Positions 24,467 to 33,690 are shown, numbered from the stretch's first letter. The stretch: 64,000 nt of DNA from an uncultured Alphaproteobacteria bacterium (GCA_903860975.1 CAIOSI010000043.1:62001-126000), one strand, 5' to 3'. Made by a program: numbers and translations. Notes: generated by a model from the letters alone, not told the origin.

Positions 24467-25689
24467 GCCTGACTTTCCATAAGGGCTGAGTAGACCAACG
24501 TCCGAAGCTCGCGGCGAATTGGATAGGACGAAGACGGTAGGAGCTGGGTCATGAAGACCACGGTCACGTCCTCCACCGGATCGACCCAAAAAGCAGTTGA
24601 GGCCGCGCCACCCCAGTAGAATTCACCCCTTGAGCATGGGACCAGGGTCTTGGGCGGATCGAACACCACCGCAAAGCCAAGACCAAAGCCAACCCCGGCA
24701 TTTGTGCTCTCCGAAAACAGCGACCGCGACATCTCCGTCAGGTCTTGGCCGCCTGGCAAATGGTTCGACGCCATCAGGCGCACCGTCATCGGGCTGAGGA
24801 TTCGAACCTCGCCAAGCACACCGCCGTTCACGAGCATGGTCGCAAAACGCATGTAGTCCGCCGCCGTTGAGACCAGGCCCCCGCCGCCTGACTCCAGCGC
24901 GGGCGGCTTCAGATAGGGACTGTTTGTTGGGTCATCCTGCAGCTTCAGTCCGCCTTGCGCGGTCGCGTTATAACAGGCCGCAAACCGAGCTCTTTGATCC
25001 TCACGGACAAAGAAGCCGGTATCGTCCATTCCCAGGGGCCCGAAGATCCGCTCATGCAGCACCTGGCTGAGTGGTTTTCCCGCAACCTTCTGGACAAGAT
25101 ATCCGACGACGTCGGTGGCGACGGAGTAGTTCCAGGCCTCGCCTGGCGAGAAGTCCAGCGGCAGCTTGGCCAGCATGCCGATGAAGGCATCCAGGTCGTG
25201 GTCACCGTGCATCTCTTCGACCTTCAGTTTGCGATAGGCCGCATCGATGTTGGTGCGATTCTGGAAGCCATAGGTCAGCCCCGAGGTGTGACGCAGCAGG
25301 TCGACAACCTGCATTGGCCGCTTGGGCGGCGTTGTCAGGAACATGGGCTCCACGCCCGCCGCGAAAACGCTGAGGTCCTTCCAGGCGGGAATATATTTGG
25401 CCACCGGATCGTCCAACGCGATCAGGCCTTCCTCAACCAGAGTCATCAGGGCGACGGAGGTCACTGGCTTGGTCATCGAATAGATTCGAAAGACCGTATC
25501 ATCGGTGAGGTTCATGCCGCGCTCGACATCGCGCAGACCCAGCACGCTTTCGTGGATCGCTTCGCCGTTCCGGGCGATCAGCACCTGTGCGCAGGGCATC
25601 CGGCCTGAGCCAATATACCGCTCTTGGATGAACCGATCGATGCGGGCGAGACGCTCAGTCGAAAACCCCTGTGATTTGGCCTTGCTCAT
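24463..25689 (-). CDS. Serine hydrolase, beta-lactamase (class C/esterase) family
   Basis: A 408-residue protein of the penicillin-binding/esterase fold. The nucleophile motif S-x-x-K is in FRIYSMTKPVTSVAL, the Y-x-N-type second motif is WNYSVATDVVGYL, and the C-terminal EFYWGGAASTAFWVDP supplies the K/H-x-G-equivalent strand. No signal peptide is seen, so a cytoplasmic esterase or hydrolase is more likely than a true lactamase. GAGAGGAA precedes the ATG at 25689. It is divergent from the enoyl-CoA hydratase gene (82-base gap), which suggests an ester-cleaving role in the same pathway. Confidence 0.88.
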   Translation of the reverse strand: MSKAKSQGFSTERLARIDRFIQERYIGSGRMPCAQVLIARNGEAIHESVLGLRDVERGMNLTDDTVFRIYSMTKPVTSVALMTLVEEGLIALDDPVAKYIPAWKDLSVFAAGVEPMFLTTPPKRPMQVVDLLRHTSGLTYGFQNRTNIDAAYRKLKVEEMHGDHDLDAFIGMLAKLPLDFSPGEAWNYSVATDVVGYLVQKVAGKPLSQVLHERIFGPLGMDDTGFFVREDQRARFAACYNATAQGGLKLQDDPTNSPYLKPPALESGGGGLVSTAADYMRFATMLVNGGVLGEVRILSPMTVRLMASNHLPGGQDLTEMSRSLFSESTNAGVGFGLGFAVVFDPPKTLVPCSRGEFYWGGAASTAFWVDPVEDVTVVFMTQLLPSSSYPIRRELRTLVYSALMESQA

Positions 25690-25771
25690 CGCATTCCTCT
25701 CGTTGGAGTGACCCTTTTGCGCTTGCATTCGGGGCCGTCGCAAGCGCCGACTTCGGGCAAGGAGAAGCCCC

Positions 25772-26539
25772 ATGCAAACCGTCAGCACCGAACCCCGCGG
25801 CCGTACGCTCGTTGTCACCATCGAGCGGCCAGAAGCGCGCAATGCTGTCGACGGTCCAACCGCACAGCAGCTCTATGACGCCTTTAAGGCCTTCGACGCT
25901 GACAGCGCCCTGGATGTGGCGATCCTGCAAGGCCGGGGCGGGGCCTTCTGCGCCGGCGCCGATCTGAAGGCCGTCGCCGAGCGCCGAGGCAACCCCGTGC
26001 ATAGCGAAGGCGACCTGGGGCCAATGGGATGCACTCGCCTTCGGCTCAGCAAGCCGGTGATCGCAGCGGTCGAAGGCCATGCCGTAGCCGGTGGACTCGA
26101 GGTTGCGTGCTGGGCTGACCTTCGGGTAGCAGCTGAGGGCTCGATCTTCGGCGTTTTCTGTCGCCGGTTCGGCGTGCCGTTAATCGACCTGGGAACCGTG
26201 CGCCTCCCGCGCCTGATCGGTGCATCCCGGGCTTTGGACCTCATCCTGACCGGCCGCCCCGTCCCAGCCAAGGAAGCCTATGAAATCGGGCTGGCCAACC
26301 GCTTGGTGCCAATGGGCGGGGCCCTGGAGGCCGCATTGGAATTGGCCGCCCAAATCAGCGCTTTCCCGCAGCTTTGCATGAGGAACGATCGGCTCTCCGC
26401 GATCAACCAGTGGTCGCTCGACTGGGACCAGGCCACAACCGTCGAGATCGCGCTCGGCATGGAAACCCTGCGCTCAGGCTCATCACAGGAAGGCGCAGCG
26501 CGCTTCGCAGCCGGTGAGGGCCGAGGCGGCAAGTTCTAG
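25772..26539 (+). CDS. Enoyl-CoA hydratase/isomerase (crotonase family)
   Basis: A 255-residue crotonase. The oxyanion hole segments are GAFCAGADLKAVA and VEGHAVAGGLEVACWADLRV. In the second catalytic region the sequence is RRFGVPLIDLGTVRLPRLIG, where canonical hydratases have Glu residues (E-x-x-x-G); the first is replaced here, so the exact reaction is open (hydratase, isomerase or other). It starts a rightward set of acyl-CoA genes. Confidence 0.9.
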   Translation: MQTVSTEPRGRTLVVTIERPEARNAVDGPTAQQLYDAFKAFDADSALDVAILQGRGGAFCAGADLKAVAERRGNPVHSEGDLGPMGCTRLRLSKPVIAAVEGHAVAGGLEVACWADLRVAAEGSIFGVFCRRFGVPLIDLGTVRLPRLIGASRALDLILTGRPVPAKEAYEIGLANRLVPMGGALEAALELAAQISAFPQLCMRNDRLSAINQWSLDWDQATTVEIALGMETLRSGSSQEGAARFAAGEGRGGKF

Positions 26540-26637
26540 GCGCTCGGCGCAGCGGCGGTGCGCAAGCCTGACCCGCGTTTGATAGTGGCCTAGAATATAA
26601 CAAGAATTCAAATAATCGAAGGTTAGGGAGACCCGCT

Positions 26638-27963
26638 ATGGCCTGGGATTTTGAGACCGATCCGGAATTCCAGAAAAAGCTCGATTGGATCGAAAACTTC
26701 ATGGCCGAAGAGGTCGAGCCGCTCTCCCATCTTGGCATGGCGGTTCACGGTCCCATCGGCCGCGAGAAATTCATCAAGCCGCTGCAGCAGAAAGTAAAAG
26801 ACCAGAAGCTCTGGGCCTGTCATCTGGGCCCCGAGTTGGGGGGGCAAGGCTATGGGCAGCTGAAGCTTGGCCTGATGAATGAAAAACTGGGGCGTAATGG
26901 CCTGGCCCCGACGGTCTTCGGGTGCCAGGCGCCCGACAGCGGTAATGCCGAGATCATCGCCCACTACGGCACCGAAGCTCAGAAGGAGCGCTACCTCTGG
27001 CCACTTCTGAACGGTGAGATCCGCTCGGCTTTCTCTATGTCGGAACCCACCGGTGGCTCGGACCCCCTGACCTTCAAGACCCGTGCCGTGCTCGAGGGTG
27101 ATGAGTGGGTGATCAACGGCGAGAAGTGGTTTTCTACCAATGCCCGGTTTTCCAAGGTGCTGGTGCTCTATGCGCTCACCGATCCAGACGCCAAGGACCC
27201 CTACCGCCAGACCTCTATCTTTCTGGTGCCGACCGACACCCCTGGGGTCGAAATTGTCCGCAACGTGGCCGTCGGCGGTGGCGGCGAAATCGGCGGCGGG
27301 ACGGAGAGTTACATCCGCTACACAAACGTGCGCCTCCCCTATGACGCACTGCTGGGCGATCGCGGCGCGGCTTTCGTAATCGCTCAGGTTCGGCTGGGCG
27401 GCGGTCGCGTGCACCACGCCATGCGCACGGTGGGCGCCTGCAGGAACGCCCTCGATCTGATGTGCAAGCGCGCCGTTTCCCGCACGACCCGCGACGGCAA
27501 GCTCGCCGACCTGCAAATGGTCCAGGCCGATGTCGCTGACAGCTGGATTCAGCTAGAGAGCTTCCGCCTGATGGTGCTCAGGACCGCTTGGCTGATCGAC
27601 AAGCACCAAGATTACCAAAGGGTCCGCAAGGACATTGCTGCAATTAAGGTGATGATGCCCAAGGTCTACAACGACATCGCCACCAAGGCCGCTCACCTGC
27701 ATGGCGCGCTGGGTGTCTCCAACGAGATGCCCTTCATGCACATGGTGACCTCAAGTCTGGTGATGGGCATCGCCGATGGTCCCACCGAAGTCCACAAGGT
27801 GACGCTCGCCAGACAGGTCCTGAAGGACTACCGCCCCGACAACGACCTCTTCCCGGCCTACCACATCCCTAAACTTCGTGAGGCAGCCAACGCGAAGTAC
27901 GCCAAGGAGCTGGGCGAGCTGAAAGAGGCCTATGCGCCACGCAAGGAGAAAGCGCCGTCCTGA
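26638..27963 (+). CDS. Acyl-CoA dehydrogenase
   Basis: A 441-residue FAD enzyme. FSMSEPTGGSDPLTFKTRA and the strand after it bind FAD and substrate; WVINGEKWFSTNARF and HGALGVSNEMPF are further family blocks, and GIADGPTEVHKVTLARQVL is the C-terminal ACAD signature. The length and C-terminus resemble the branched- or long-chain FadE-like group. The upstream spacing is 98 bases. It introduces the 2,3-double bond in an acyl-CoA; with the hydratase and ligase nearby it forms a beta-oxidation-like path. The chain-length preference is unknown. Confidence 0.93.
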   Translation: MAWDFETDPEFQKKLDWIENFMAEEVEPLSHLGMAVHGPIGREKFIKPLQQKVKDQKLWACHLGPELGGQGYGQLKLGLMNEKLGRNGLAPTVFGCQAPDSGNAEIIAHYGTEAQKERYLWPLLNGEIRSAFSMSEPTGGSDPLTFKTRAVLEGDEWVINGEKWFSTNARFSKVLVLYALTDPDAKDPYRQTSIFLVPTDTPGVEIVRNVAVGGGGEIGGGTESYIRYTNVRLPYDALLGDRGAAFVIAQVRLGGGRVHHAMRTVGACRNALDLMCKRAVSRTTRDGKLADLQMVQADVADSWIQLESFRLMVLRTAWLIDKHQDYQRVRKDIAAIKVMMPKVYNDIATKAAHLHGALGVSNEMPFMHMVTSSLVMGIADGPTEVHKVTLARQVLKDYRPDNDLFPAYHIPKLREAANAKYAKELGELKEAYAPRKEKAPS

Positions 27964-27984
27964 CGGCGTCATCTTCAGTTCTAT

Positions 27985-28075
27985 TGCCGTTGTGCCGGCC
28001 GAAGCGTAGCGGAGAGCCGGAACCTAGGTTCCGGCGTGGCCTGCCGCCGTTGGAATGACCTCGAGTTTCTGGAGT
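27985..28075. repeat. Palindromic intergenic (REP-like) element
   Basis: A GC-rich intergenic sequence centred on the perfect 18-base palindrome CCGGAACCTAGGTTCCGG (28017-28034). It is flanked by further complementary stretches (CCGGC ... GCCGG, GTTGGAATGAC). This resembles the dispersed palindromic units that litter alphaproteobacterial intergenic DNA. No second copy was noticed in this window, so its repeat status is inferred from similarity of style. Confidence 0.5.
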
Positions 28076-28083
28076 TCTTAACC

Positions 28084-29838
28084 GTGTCTAAAGCTTCCTC
28101 TTGGCCCGTGATGACGGTCGCCGAAGCCCATGCAAGGCTGACCGCACCCGGCCAGCGGTTCGAGATTGAGGAGATCTCGATTCGCGGGATCATGACCCGT
28201 GTTTGGAAAAACGCGCCGCCAACCCTGCGCGATGTCTTCAACAACGCTCGCCGCTTCTCAGACCGCGAATTTCTGGTCTACGACGACGATCGTGCCAGCT
28301 TCGAGGCCTTCGCGCGCGCCACAATCACGCTTGCCCATCAGCTGCAGGCCGATGGAATCAAGAAGGGCGACCGTGTCGCAGTGATCATGCGCAACCTGCC
28401 CGAGTGGCCGGTCGCCTTCTTCGCTGGAATTTTGACCGGCGCGATCGTCACACCGCTGAACGCCTGGTGGACCGGCGCGGAGCTCGAGTACGGGCTGGCC
28501 GATTCCGGAGCCAAGGTCGCAATCGTTGACGATGAGCGATTAGGACGCGTCGCGGATGATCTCGACAGCCTAGGCGAGTTGTCACGCGTCTATATTTCGA
28601 GATCAGCCGAAGCGTTATCGCACCCGAAGCTGGCGCGCCTGGAAGACGTCATTGGCCCGGTGAACAGCTGGAAAAATCTGTCCGACCGGCCGCTGCCTGA
28701 TGTTGCGTTGGGACCGGAGGATGACGCCACCATCCTCTACACGTCGGGAACGACCGGCAAGCCCAAGGGCGCGCTGGGAACCCATCGCAACATGACCTCC
28801 AACATCGGAACTGGCGGCATCGCAGCTGTGCGCAATTTCGTGCGAGCGGGCGAGCCCCTGCCCGAGAGCGACCCGCACAAGCTGCCGCAGCGGGTCACCC
28901 TCCTGGTCGTACCCTTCTTCCACGCCACAGGTCTTTCCGCGACACTGGGGCCGACGATGAACGCCGGCGGCAAGATCGTGCTGATGCGACGCTGGGACGC
29001 CGAGCCCGCCATGCGCTTGATTGAGCGAGAAAAGGTCAGCTCGACCGGTGGTGTGCCGACGATCGCATGGCAGCTCATCGAGCATCCGGCCCGCTCGAAA
29101 TATGACCTCTCATCCCTCGTCGCTGTGACCTATGGCGGCGCACCGTCCGCACCAGAGCTGGTGCGCCGTATCTCGGAAACCTTCCCGGGTTCGCAACCCG
29201 GCAACGGTTGGGGAATGACCGAGACGACAGCCACGTTCACCTCGCACCTCGGCAAAGACTACGAGAACCGCCCCGACAGCGCAGGTCCTGCCGCGCCAGT
29301 CGGCGAGATGCAGATTCGCGATCCGGCAGACGGCGCCACGGTCTTGGCCTCAGGCACCGTTGGCGAGCTTTGGGTCAAGGGGCCGCAGGTGGTGAAGGAA
29401 TACTGGAACAAGCCCCAGGCTTCCGCGGAGACGTTCGTTGAAGGCTGGCTGCGCACCGGCGACTTGGCGCGCCTGGACGACGAAGGCTTTCTCTTCATCA
29501 TCGATCGCGCCAAGGACATGCTGATCCGGGGCGGCGAGAATATCTACTGCGTAGAAGTTGAAAACGCCCTCTATGAGCACCCGGCGGTGATGGACGCCGC
29601 TATTGTTGGCATAGCGCACAAAACGCTGGGCGAAGAGGCCGGCGCTGTCGTCCATCTGAAGCCGGGCGAGACCGCCACGGAAAGCGAACTGCGCGCCTTC
29701 GTCCGAGAACGCCTGGCTGGTTTCAAGGTCCCGGTGAAGGTCGTCTTCTGGCCGCAGGTGCTACCCCGCAACGCCAACGGCAAGATCATCAAGACTGAAT
29801 TGAAAAAGGTGTTCGCGCCTGAAACGGAGAACGCATGA
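28084..29838 (+). CDS. Acyl-CoA synthetase (class I adenylate-forming enzyme)
   Basis: A 584-residue ANL-superfamily ligase. Core motifs: ILYTSGTTGKPKGALGTHRN (ATP P-loop), GWGMTETTATF (A5), ELWVKGPQVVKEYWNKP, WLRTGDLARLDDEGFL (A7), DRAKDMLIRGGENIYCVEVE (A8) and the catalytic Lys in RNANGKIIKTEL. It activates a carboxylic acid to its CoA thioester. The GTG at 28084 with GGAG upstream is taken as the start; ATG at 28111 and GTG at 28036 are alternatives. It follows the acyl-CoA dehydrogenase and overlaps the FMN reductase gene by four bases. Confidence 0.93.
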   Translation: MSKASSWPVMTVAEAHARLTAPGQRFEIEEISIRGIMTRVWKNAPPTLRDVFNNARRFSDREFLVYDDDRASFEAFARATITLAHQLQADGIKKGDRVAVIMRNLPEWPVAFFAGILTGAIVTPLNAWWTGAELEYGLADSGAKVAIVDDERLGRVADDLDSLGELSRVYISRSAEALSHPKLARLEDVIGPVNSWKNLSDRPLPDVALGPEDDATILYTSGTTGKPKGALGTHRNMTSNIGTGGIAAVRNFVRAGEPLPESDPHKLPQRVTLLVVPFFHATGLSATLGPTMNAGGKIVLMRRWDAEPAMRLIEREKVSSTGGVPTIAWQLIEHPARSKYDLSSLVAVTYGGAPSAPELVRRISETFPGSQPGNGWGMTETTATFTSHLGKDYENRPDSAGPAAPVGEMQIRDPADGATVLASGTVGELWVKGPQVVKEYWNKPQASAETFVEGWLRTGDLARLDDEGFLFIIDRAKDMLIRGGENIYCVEVENALYEHPAVMDAAIVGIAHKTLGEEAGAVVHLKPGETATESELRAFVRERLAGFKVPVKVVFWPQVLPRNANGKIIKTELKKVFAPETENA

Positions 29839-30401
29839 ACCGTCCGCTGATCGTCGGTATCGGCGGCACCCCCCGCGCCGGTTCCTCCACGGAGCGCGCT
29901 CTGGCTCTGGCGTTGCATGGGGCCGAGGCCGCGGGTGCACGAACCCATTTGTTCGGGGGCGAATTCCTGGAACGCCTGCCCCACTTCAATCCGGGGCCTG
30001 CGGGTCCGAGCCCAGAACAAGCCGAACTTGCCGCAGCCGTACGTGACGCTGACGGGATTATCCTGGCGACACCCGGCTATCACGGCTCACTGTCAGGCCT
30101 GGTCAAGAACGCTCTGGATACGCTGGAGCTCACCCGCGCCGAGCCGAAACCCTATTTTGACGGCAAAGCCGTCGGGATCATCATCACCACGCACGGCGCG
30201 CAAGCCGGAGGCACGACCTTGATGGCGGTGCGCGGGATCATACATGCCATGCGGGGTTGGCCAACGCCCTATGGAGCCGCGCTCAGCGCGGCAAGTCTAT
30301 TCGATGAGGCTGGCGAGTGCCGCGACCCCAAGAACGTCGCACAGCTGACCACCGTTGCTGAGCAGGTTATGGAGTTCGCCAGAATGAAGGCTGCGACATG
30401 A
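29835..30401 (+). CDS. NADPH-dependent FMN reductase
   Basis: A 188-residue flavodoxin-like protein. GIGGTPRAGSSTERALALAL is the FMN-phosphate loop of the FMN_red family and LATPGYHGSLSGLVKNALD is the second family block. It reduces FMN with NAD(P)H, or acts as a chromate/quinone-type reductase. The start and stop overlap both neighbours (ATGA), so it is translationally coupled between an acyl-CoA ligase and a riboflavin-synthesis gene. Together they suggest a flavin-dependent catabolic step. Confidence 0.9.
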   Translation: MNRPLIVGIGGTPRAGSSTERALALALHGAEAAGARTHLFGGEFLERLPHFNPGPAGPSPEQAELAAAVRDADGIILATPGYHGSLSGLVKNALDTLELTRAEPKPYFDGKAVGIIITTHGAQAGGTTLMAVRGIIHAMRGWPTPYGAALSAASLFDEAGECRDPKNVAQLTTVAEQVMEFARMKAAT

Positions 30402-31546
30402 ATCACCCCGACCTTGTCCCGCCCGGTGGAAATCCTGTGCAAGACACCGGCGTCTTTACCTCCGCGATTTCCCTAATTGAGGACATCATCGAGGATGCCC
30501 GCAACGGACGCCCTTATATTCTTGTCGATGCGGAAGACCGTGAAAACGAGGGTGACGTCATCATCCCCGCCCAGTTCGCCACGCCTGAGCAGATCAACTT
30601 CATGGCTAAACATGCCCGCGGTCTGATCTGTCTTTCGATCACGGCTGAACGGGCCAGGGCACTGCGATTGCCGCCCATGGCCAGCGACAACCAGTCGGGC
30701 CACGGCACGGCGTTCACGGTCTCAATCGAGGCCCGCGAAGGCGTCACGACCGGGATCTCCGCCCATGATCGCGCCCATACCGTCGCCGTGGCGATCGACC
30801 CTACGAAAGGGATGGACGACATCGTCTCACCCGGCCACGTCTTTCCGCTGGTGGCCAAGGACGGCGGCGTGCTTGTCCGTGCGGGCCACACCGAGGCGGC
30901 CGTGGACATTTCGCGGATGGCCGGGCTCAACCCGGCTGGCGTGATCTGCGAGATCATGAAGGACGACGGGTCAATGGCGCGTCTGCCCGACCTCGTGGCT
31001 TTCGCCCAGCTACACGGCCTAAAGATCGGGGCTATCTCCGACTTGATCGCCTATCGCCGGCGCACCGAACGCCAAGTCGAGCGGGTTCTGGAGACACCCT
31101 TCGATAGCGCCTACGGCGGCCGGTTGCGGATGGTGATCTACCGCAACATTCTTGACGGCACCGAACACGTGGTCCTGACCAAGGGAAAGATCGATCCGGA
31201 CAAGCCGACGCTCGTGCGGATGCACCGCGTCGACATCGCAGCCGATATGCTGGGCCACAAGGAAGAGCGGGCCGATTATGTGCCCCGAGCACTGCGGGCG
31301 ATTTCCGAATACGACGGCGCAGGTGCGGCGGTGTTCATTCGAGATTCCAATCCCGCCTGGCTCTCGGAGCGCTATGGTCAGCCAGACGTCAGCCAGACTG
31401 AGAACGTCCTTCGCGACTATGGCGTCGGGGCCCAGATCCTTATCGACCTTGGTGTGCGTGACATGCGCCTGCTGACGTCCTCTACGACTGTCCTACCCGG
31501 CTCAGGCGGCTATGGGCTTCGCATCCTGGGACGCGTTCCACTCTAA
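30398..31546 (+). CDS. ribB: RibB (DHBP synthase) with a degenerate GTP cyclohydrolase II domain
   Basis: A 382-residue protein. Residues about 22-225 are 3,4-dihydroxy-2-butanone-4-phosphate synthase, with DAEDRENEGDVIIPAQ (acidic metal site), TGISAHDRAHTV and SPGHVFPLVAKDGGVLVRAG. Residues about 230-382 resemble GTP cyclohydrolase II but contain no Cys at all, so the three-Cys zinc site is absent and this half is probably inactive, as in the RibBX proteins of rhizobia. It supplies the four-carbon unit for riboflavin. It overlaps the FMN reductase gene; a housekeeping riboflavin cluster may exist elsewhere. Confidence 0.93.
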   Translation: MNHPDLVPPGGNPVQDTGVFTSAISLIEDIIEDARNGRPYILVDAEDRENEGDVIIPAQFATPEQINFMAKHARGLICLSITAERARALRLPPMASDNQSGHGTAFTVSIEAREGVTTGISAHDRAHTVAVAIDPTKGMDDIVSPGHVFPLVAKDGGVLVRAGHTEAAVDISRMAGLNPAGVICEIMKDDGSMARLPDLVAFAQLHGLKIGAISDLIAYRRRTERQVERVLETPFDSAYGGRLRMVIYRNILDGTEHVVLTKGKIDPDKPTLVRMHRVDIAADMLGHKEERADYVPRALRAISEYDGAGAAVFIRDSNPAWLSERYGQPDVSQTENVLRDYGVGAQILIDLGVRDMRLLTSSTTVLPGSGGYGLRILGRVPL

Positions 31547-32421
31547 AGCGCGACGCAGGCCAAGAGCGTCTGACGGACCAACTCAGGCCGTTCCATGGGC
31601 AGGAAGTGGCTGGTTCCCGGGATTGTCTCGACAGTGATGCGGCCGTCAGCGCTTAACTCGGCCTCAAGGCCTGCGATCGGGAACGTTGAGCCGTGCTCTG
31701 CGCGCAGAACCTGGATGGGACAGCGGCTCGCATGAAACGCCGCCCAGGGATCGTAGTTGTGGGTGCCGAAGTTTGAGGCCTCCCATGCCGGCGCACACGT
31801 GAGCGTGACCTCGCCGTCAGCGGTCTCGCGAAAGCCAGCGCTCACATAGTCGGACAACTGCTCGTCGCTCCAGGTCTTGAAGGCGCCTCTTCCCCGATAG
31901 GCTTCATAGGCCGCCGACTTGCTCGGAAAGGTCGCGCGACGGCGAAGGGCTCCGGCCAAGAGTGGCGAGTCGAGGTTACCGGTCGCGACTTGTGACTCAA
32001 CGGGAAAGATGACGGGATCAATGAGGGCGAGCGCCCGAACCTGCGCCGGCTCCGCGGCCGCAGCCAGAAGACTTGAAGTCCCACCCATCGAATGTCCGGC
32101 CAGGACGACGGGCGCCTCACACTCAGCGGAGATCAGCGCCAAGAGATCATCGCGGAAATCCAGCCAGCCCTGACGCCCCTCGATCACGGAAGGAAGCGTG
32201 GTCGCGCCGTGACCGCGCAGGTCAAGGGCGAGGATGCGCAGGTCCGTGGAAAGGGGCTGCAAAATTGAGCGATAGGTATTTCCGTTGAACCCGTTGGCGT
32301 GACAGAAAACGACATCCACTGCCCGATCGCAGGGTCCGATTTCAAGTGCGGCCATTGCCCCACCACGTGTGGGCAGGTCTATCATCCGCGATTGCGGCGT
32401 AGGCTGGATCTTGGCGTTCAT
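31543..32421 (-). CDS. Alpha/beta hydrolase
   Basis: A 292-residue hydrolase. The nucleophile elbow is VVLAGHSMGGTSSLLAA (G-x-S-x-G), the oxyanion region is VFCHANGFNGNTYR, LALDLRGHGAT is the conserved strand and loop, and GTSHFLPMERPE carries the catalytic His. AGGGGA precedes the ATG at 32421. No signal peptide is present. Its substrate is unknown. It converges on the ribB gene with a four-base overlap. Confidence 0.9.
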   Translation of the reverse strand: MNAKIQPTPQSRMIDLPTRGGAMAALEIGPCDRAVDVVFCHANGFNGNTYRSILQPLSTDLRILALDLRGHGATTLPSVIEGRQGWLDFRDDLLALISAECEAPVVLAGHSMGGTSSLLAAAAEPAQVRALALIDPVIFPVESQVATGNLDSPLLAGALRRRATFPSKSAAYEAYRGRGAFKTWSDEQLSDYVSAGFRETADGEVTLTCAPAWEASNFGTHNYDPWAAFHASRCPIQVLRAEHGSTFPIAGLEAELSADGRITVETIPGTSHFLPMERPELVRQTLLACVAL

Positions 32422-32475
32422 ATTATCCCCTGGTGACAACCCCATATAACGGCCCGGACCGGTCGGGGAAGCCCG

Positions 32476-33690
32476 TCAGACCTCCAGTTCGGCATCCGTC
32501 AGGTCGCAGCCTTTGAGGTTCGCGGCCGTCAGGTCGGCCTCAAGGAAGCGCGCGCGAGACGCTTGCGCGCCGCGAAGGTCGGCGCCGCGCAGGGTGGCGC
32601 GGGTGAGGTCGGTGCGAACAAAGCGGCCGTCACCAATGGTCAACGGGCCGAGCTTGGCCCCACGCAGGTCACACCGGGTGAATGCAGCCCCGGAAAGCTT
32701 GGCCCCGCGCAGGTCAGCATCTCGCAGGTCGCAGCCACGGAAATCGCTGCCTGAAAGATCGGCACCCTGGAACTGCACGCTCTGCAGATCGAGGCCGAAG
32801 AAGATGGAACTGCGCGCAATCAGGGCGGTGAGGCGTCGCGCCTTGAGGCCGCGCATCGGTCGAAAATCGACGTTGCTCAGGTCAGTAACCGATCCACGTT
32901 GGCCGGCCGAGTCACAATAGGCCTCGTGGTCGGCCAGAACCTTGTCGAGGGGGCGGCCGTCAACAAAGGTCACGGCTGGCGGCGCACGCATGACGTCAGA
33001 CATGTCCACCCGGTCAAGGACCGTGTTTGTCAGGTCGGCGCCGCTGATCACCGCACGCTTCATCGAGGCCCCGGTTAGATCGGCTCCGGTCAAGTCGGCG
33101 CCCGTCAGGTCAGCACCATCCAAAATAGCGCGCGCAAGCTTTGCGCCGGCCAGCTGGGCGCCTGAAAGATTGGCGTCGGTGAAATCGCTGGACATGGCGA
33201 CGGCGCCGTCCAGCTGGGCGCCAGATAGGTTCGCCCCGGTGAGGATCGCGTAGTTCAGTTCCCCTGGACGATGTTCGTGGCGCAGGATGCGGAAGCCATC
33301 GAGCTTGTCCTGCAAGGCGATCCGGCCCCCACGAAGGTCGCAGCCGGGTAATTCGGCGCCGGCGAGATTCGCGCCTCGCAGGCAAGCGCCTCGAAGGTCA
33401 GCTTTGGTGAGATTGGCGTGGCGAAGATCGGCTTCCCGCAGGTCTGCACCAAATAGGATGCCCCGGGTCAGATTGGCCCGCACCAATGTCGCCCCATTGA
33501 AATTCGCACCCGCGAAATCCGCCTCGCGCAAATCCAGGCCGATCAGGGTGACATGCGATAGGTCGGCGTAAGTCAGGCTTAGCCGGCGACCACCGGAGCG
33601 GCCTCCCAGGTACTTTTGGTGCGCGTCCACCGCCTCACGCAGCGCCTTGGCGTCGAGCGCCAGATGGTGGGGTTGGGCTTGGGAAGACAT
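32476..33690 (-). CDS. Pentapeptide-repeat protein
   Basis: A 404-residue protein made largely of A(D/N)LxG-type repeats in three blocks: about residues 40-125, 145-235 and 290-404. Two non-repeat linkers separate them (around 126-145, and around 240-285 with APPAVTFVDGRPLDKVLADH). Pentapeptide repeats form a right-handed quadrilateral beta-helix; known ones mimic DNA and protect gyrase, but most have unknown roles. The start at 33690 (MSSQAQ) has AAAGG upstream. There is no signal peptide. It lies 54 bases upstream of the alpha/beta hydrolase gene on the same strand. Confidence 0.92.
   Translation of the reverse strand: MSSQAQPHHLALDAKALREAVDAHQKYLGGRSGGRRLSLTYADLSHVTLIGLDLREADFAGANFNGATLVRANLTRGILFGADLREADLRHANLTKADLRGACLRGANLAGAELPGCDLRGGRIALQDKLDGFRILRHEHRPGELNYAILTGANLSGAQLDGAVAMSSDFTDANLSGAQLAGAKLARAILDGADLTGADLTGADLTGASMKRAVISGADLTNTVLDRVDMSDVMRAPPAVTFVDGRPLDKVLADHEAYCDSAGQRGSVTDLSNVDFRPMRGLKARRLTALIARSSIFFGLDLQSVQFQGADLSGSDFRGCDLRDADLRGAKLSGAAFTRCDLRGAKLGPLTIGDGRFVRTDLTRATLRGADLRGAQASRARFLEADLTAANLKGCDLTDAELEV

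Noticed and set aside
24790-24810. tRNA-like GATTCGAACC sequence
   Set aside because: It lies inside the serine-hydrolase gene and no acceptor or anticodon arms can be folded around it.
32942-33571. Plus-strand frames opposite the pentapeptide-repeat gene
   Set aside because: They are periodic only because the repeat gene is periodic.
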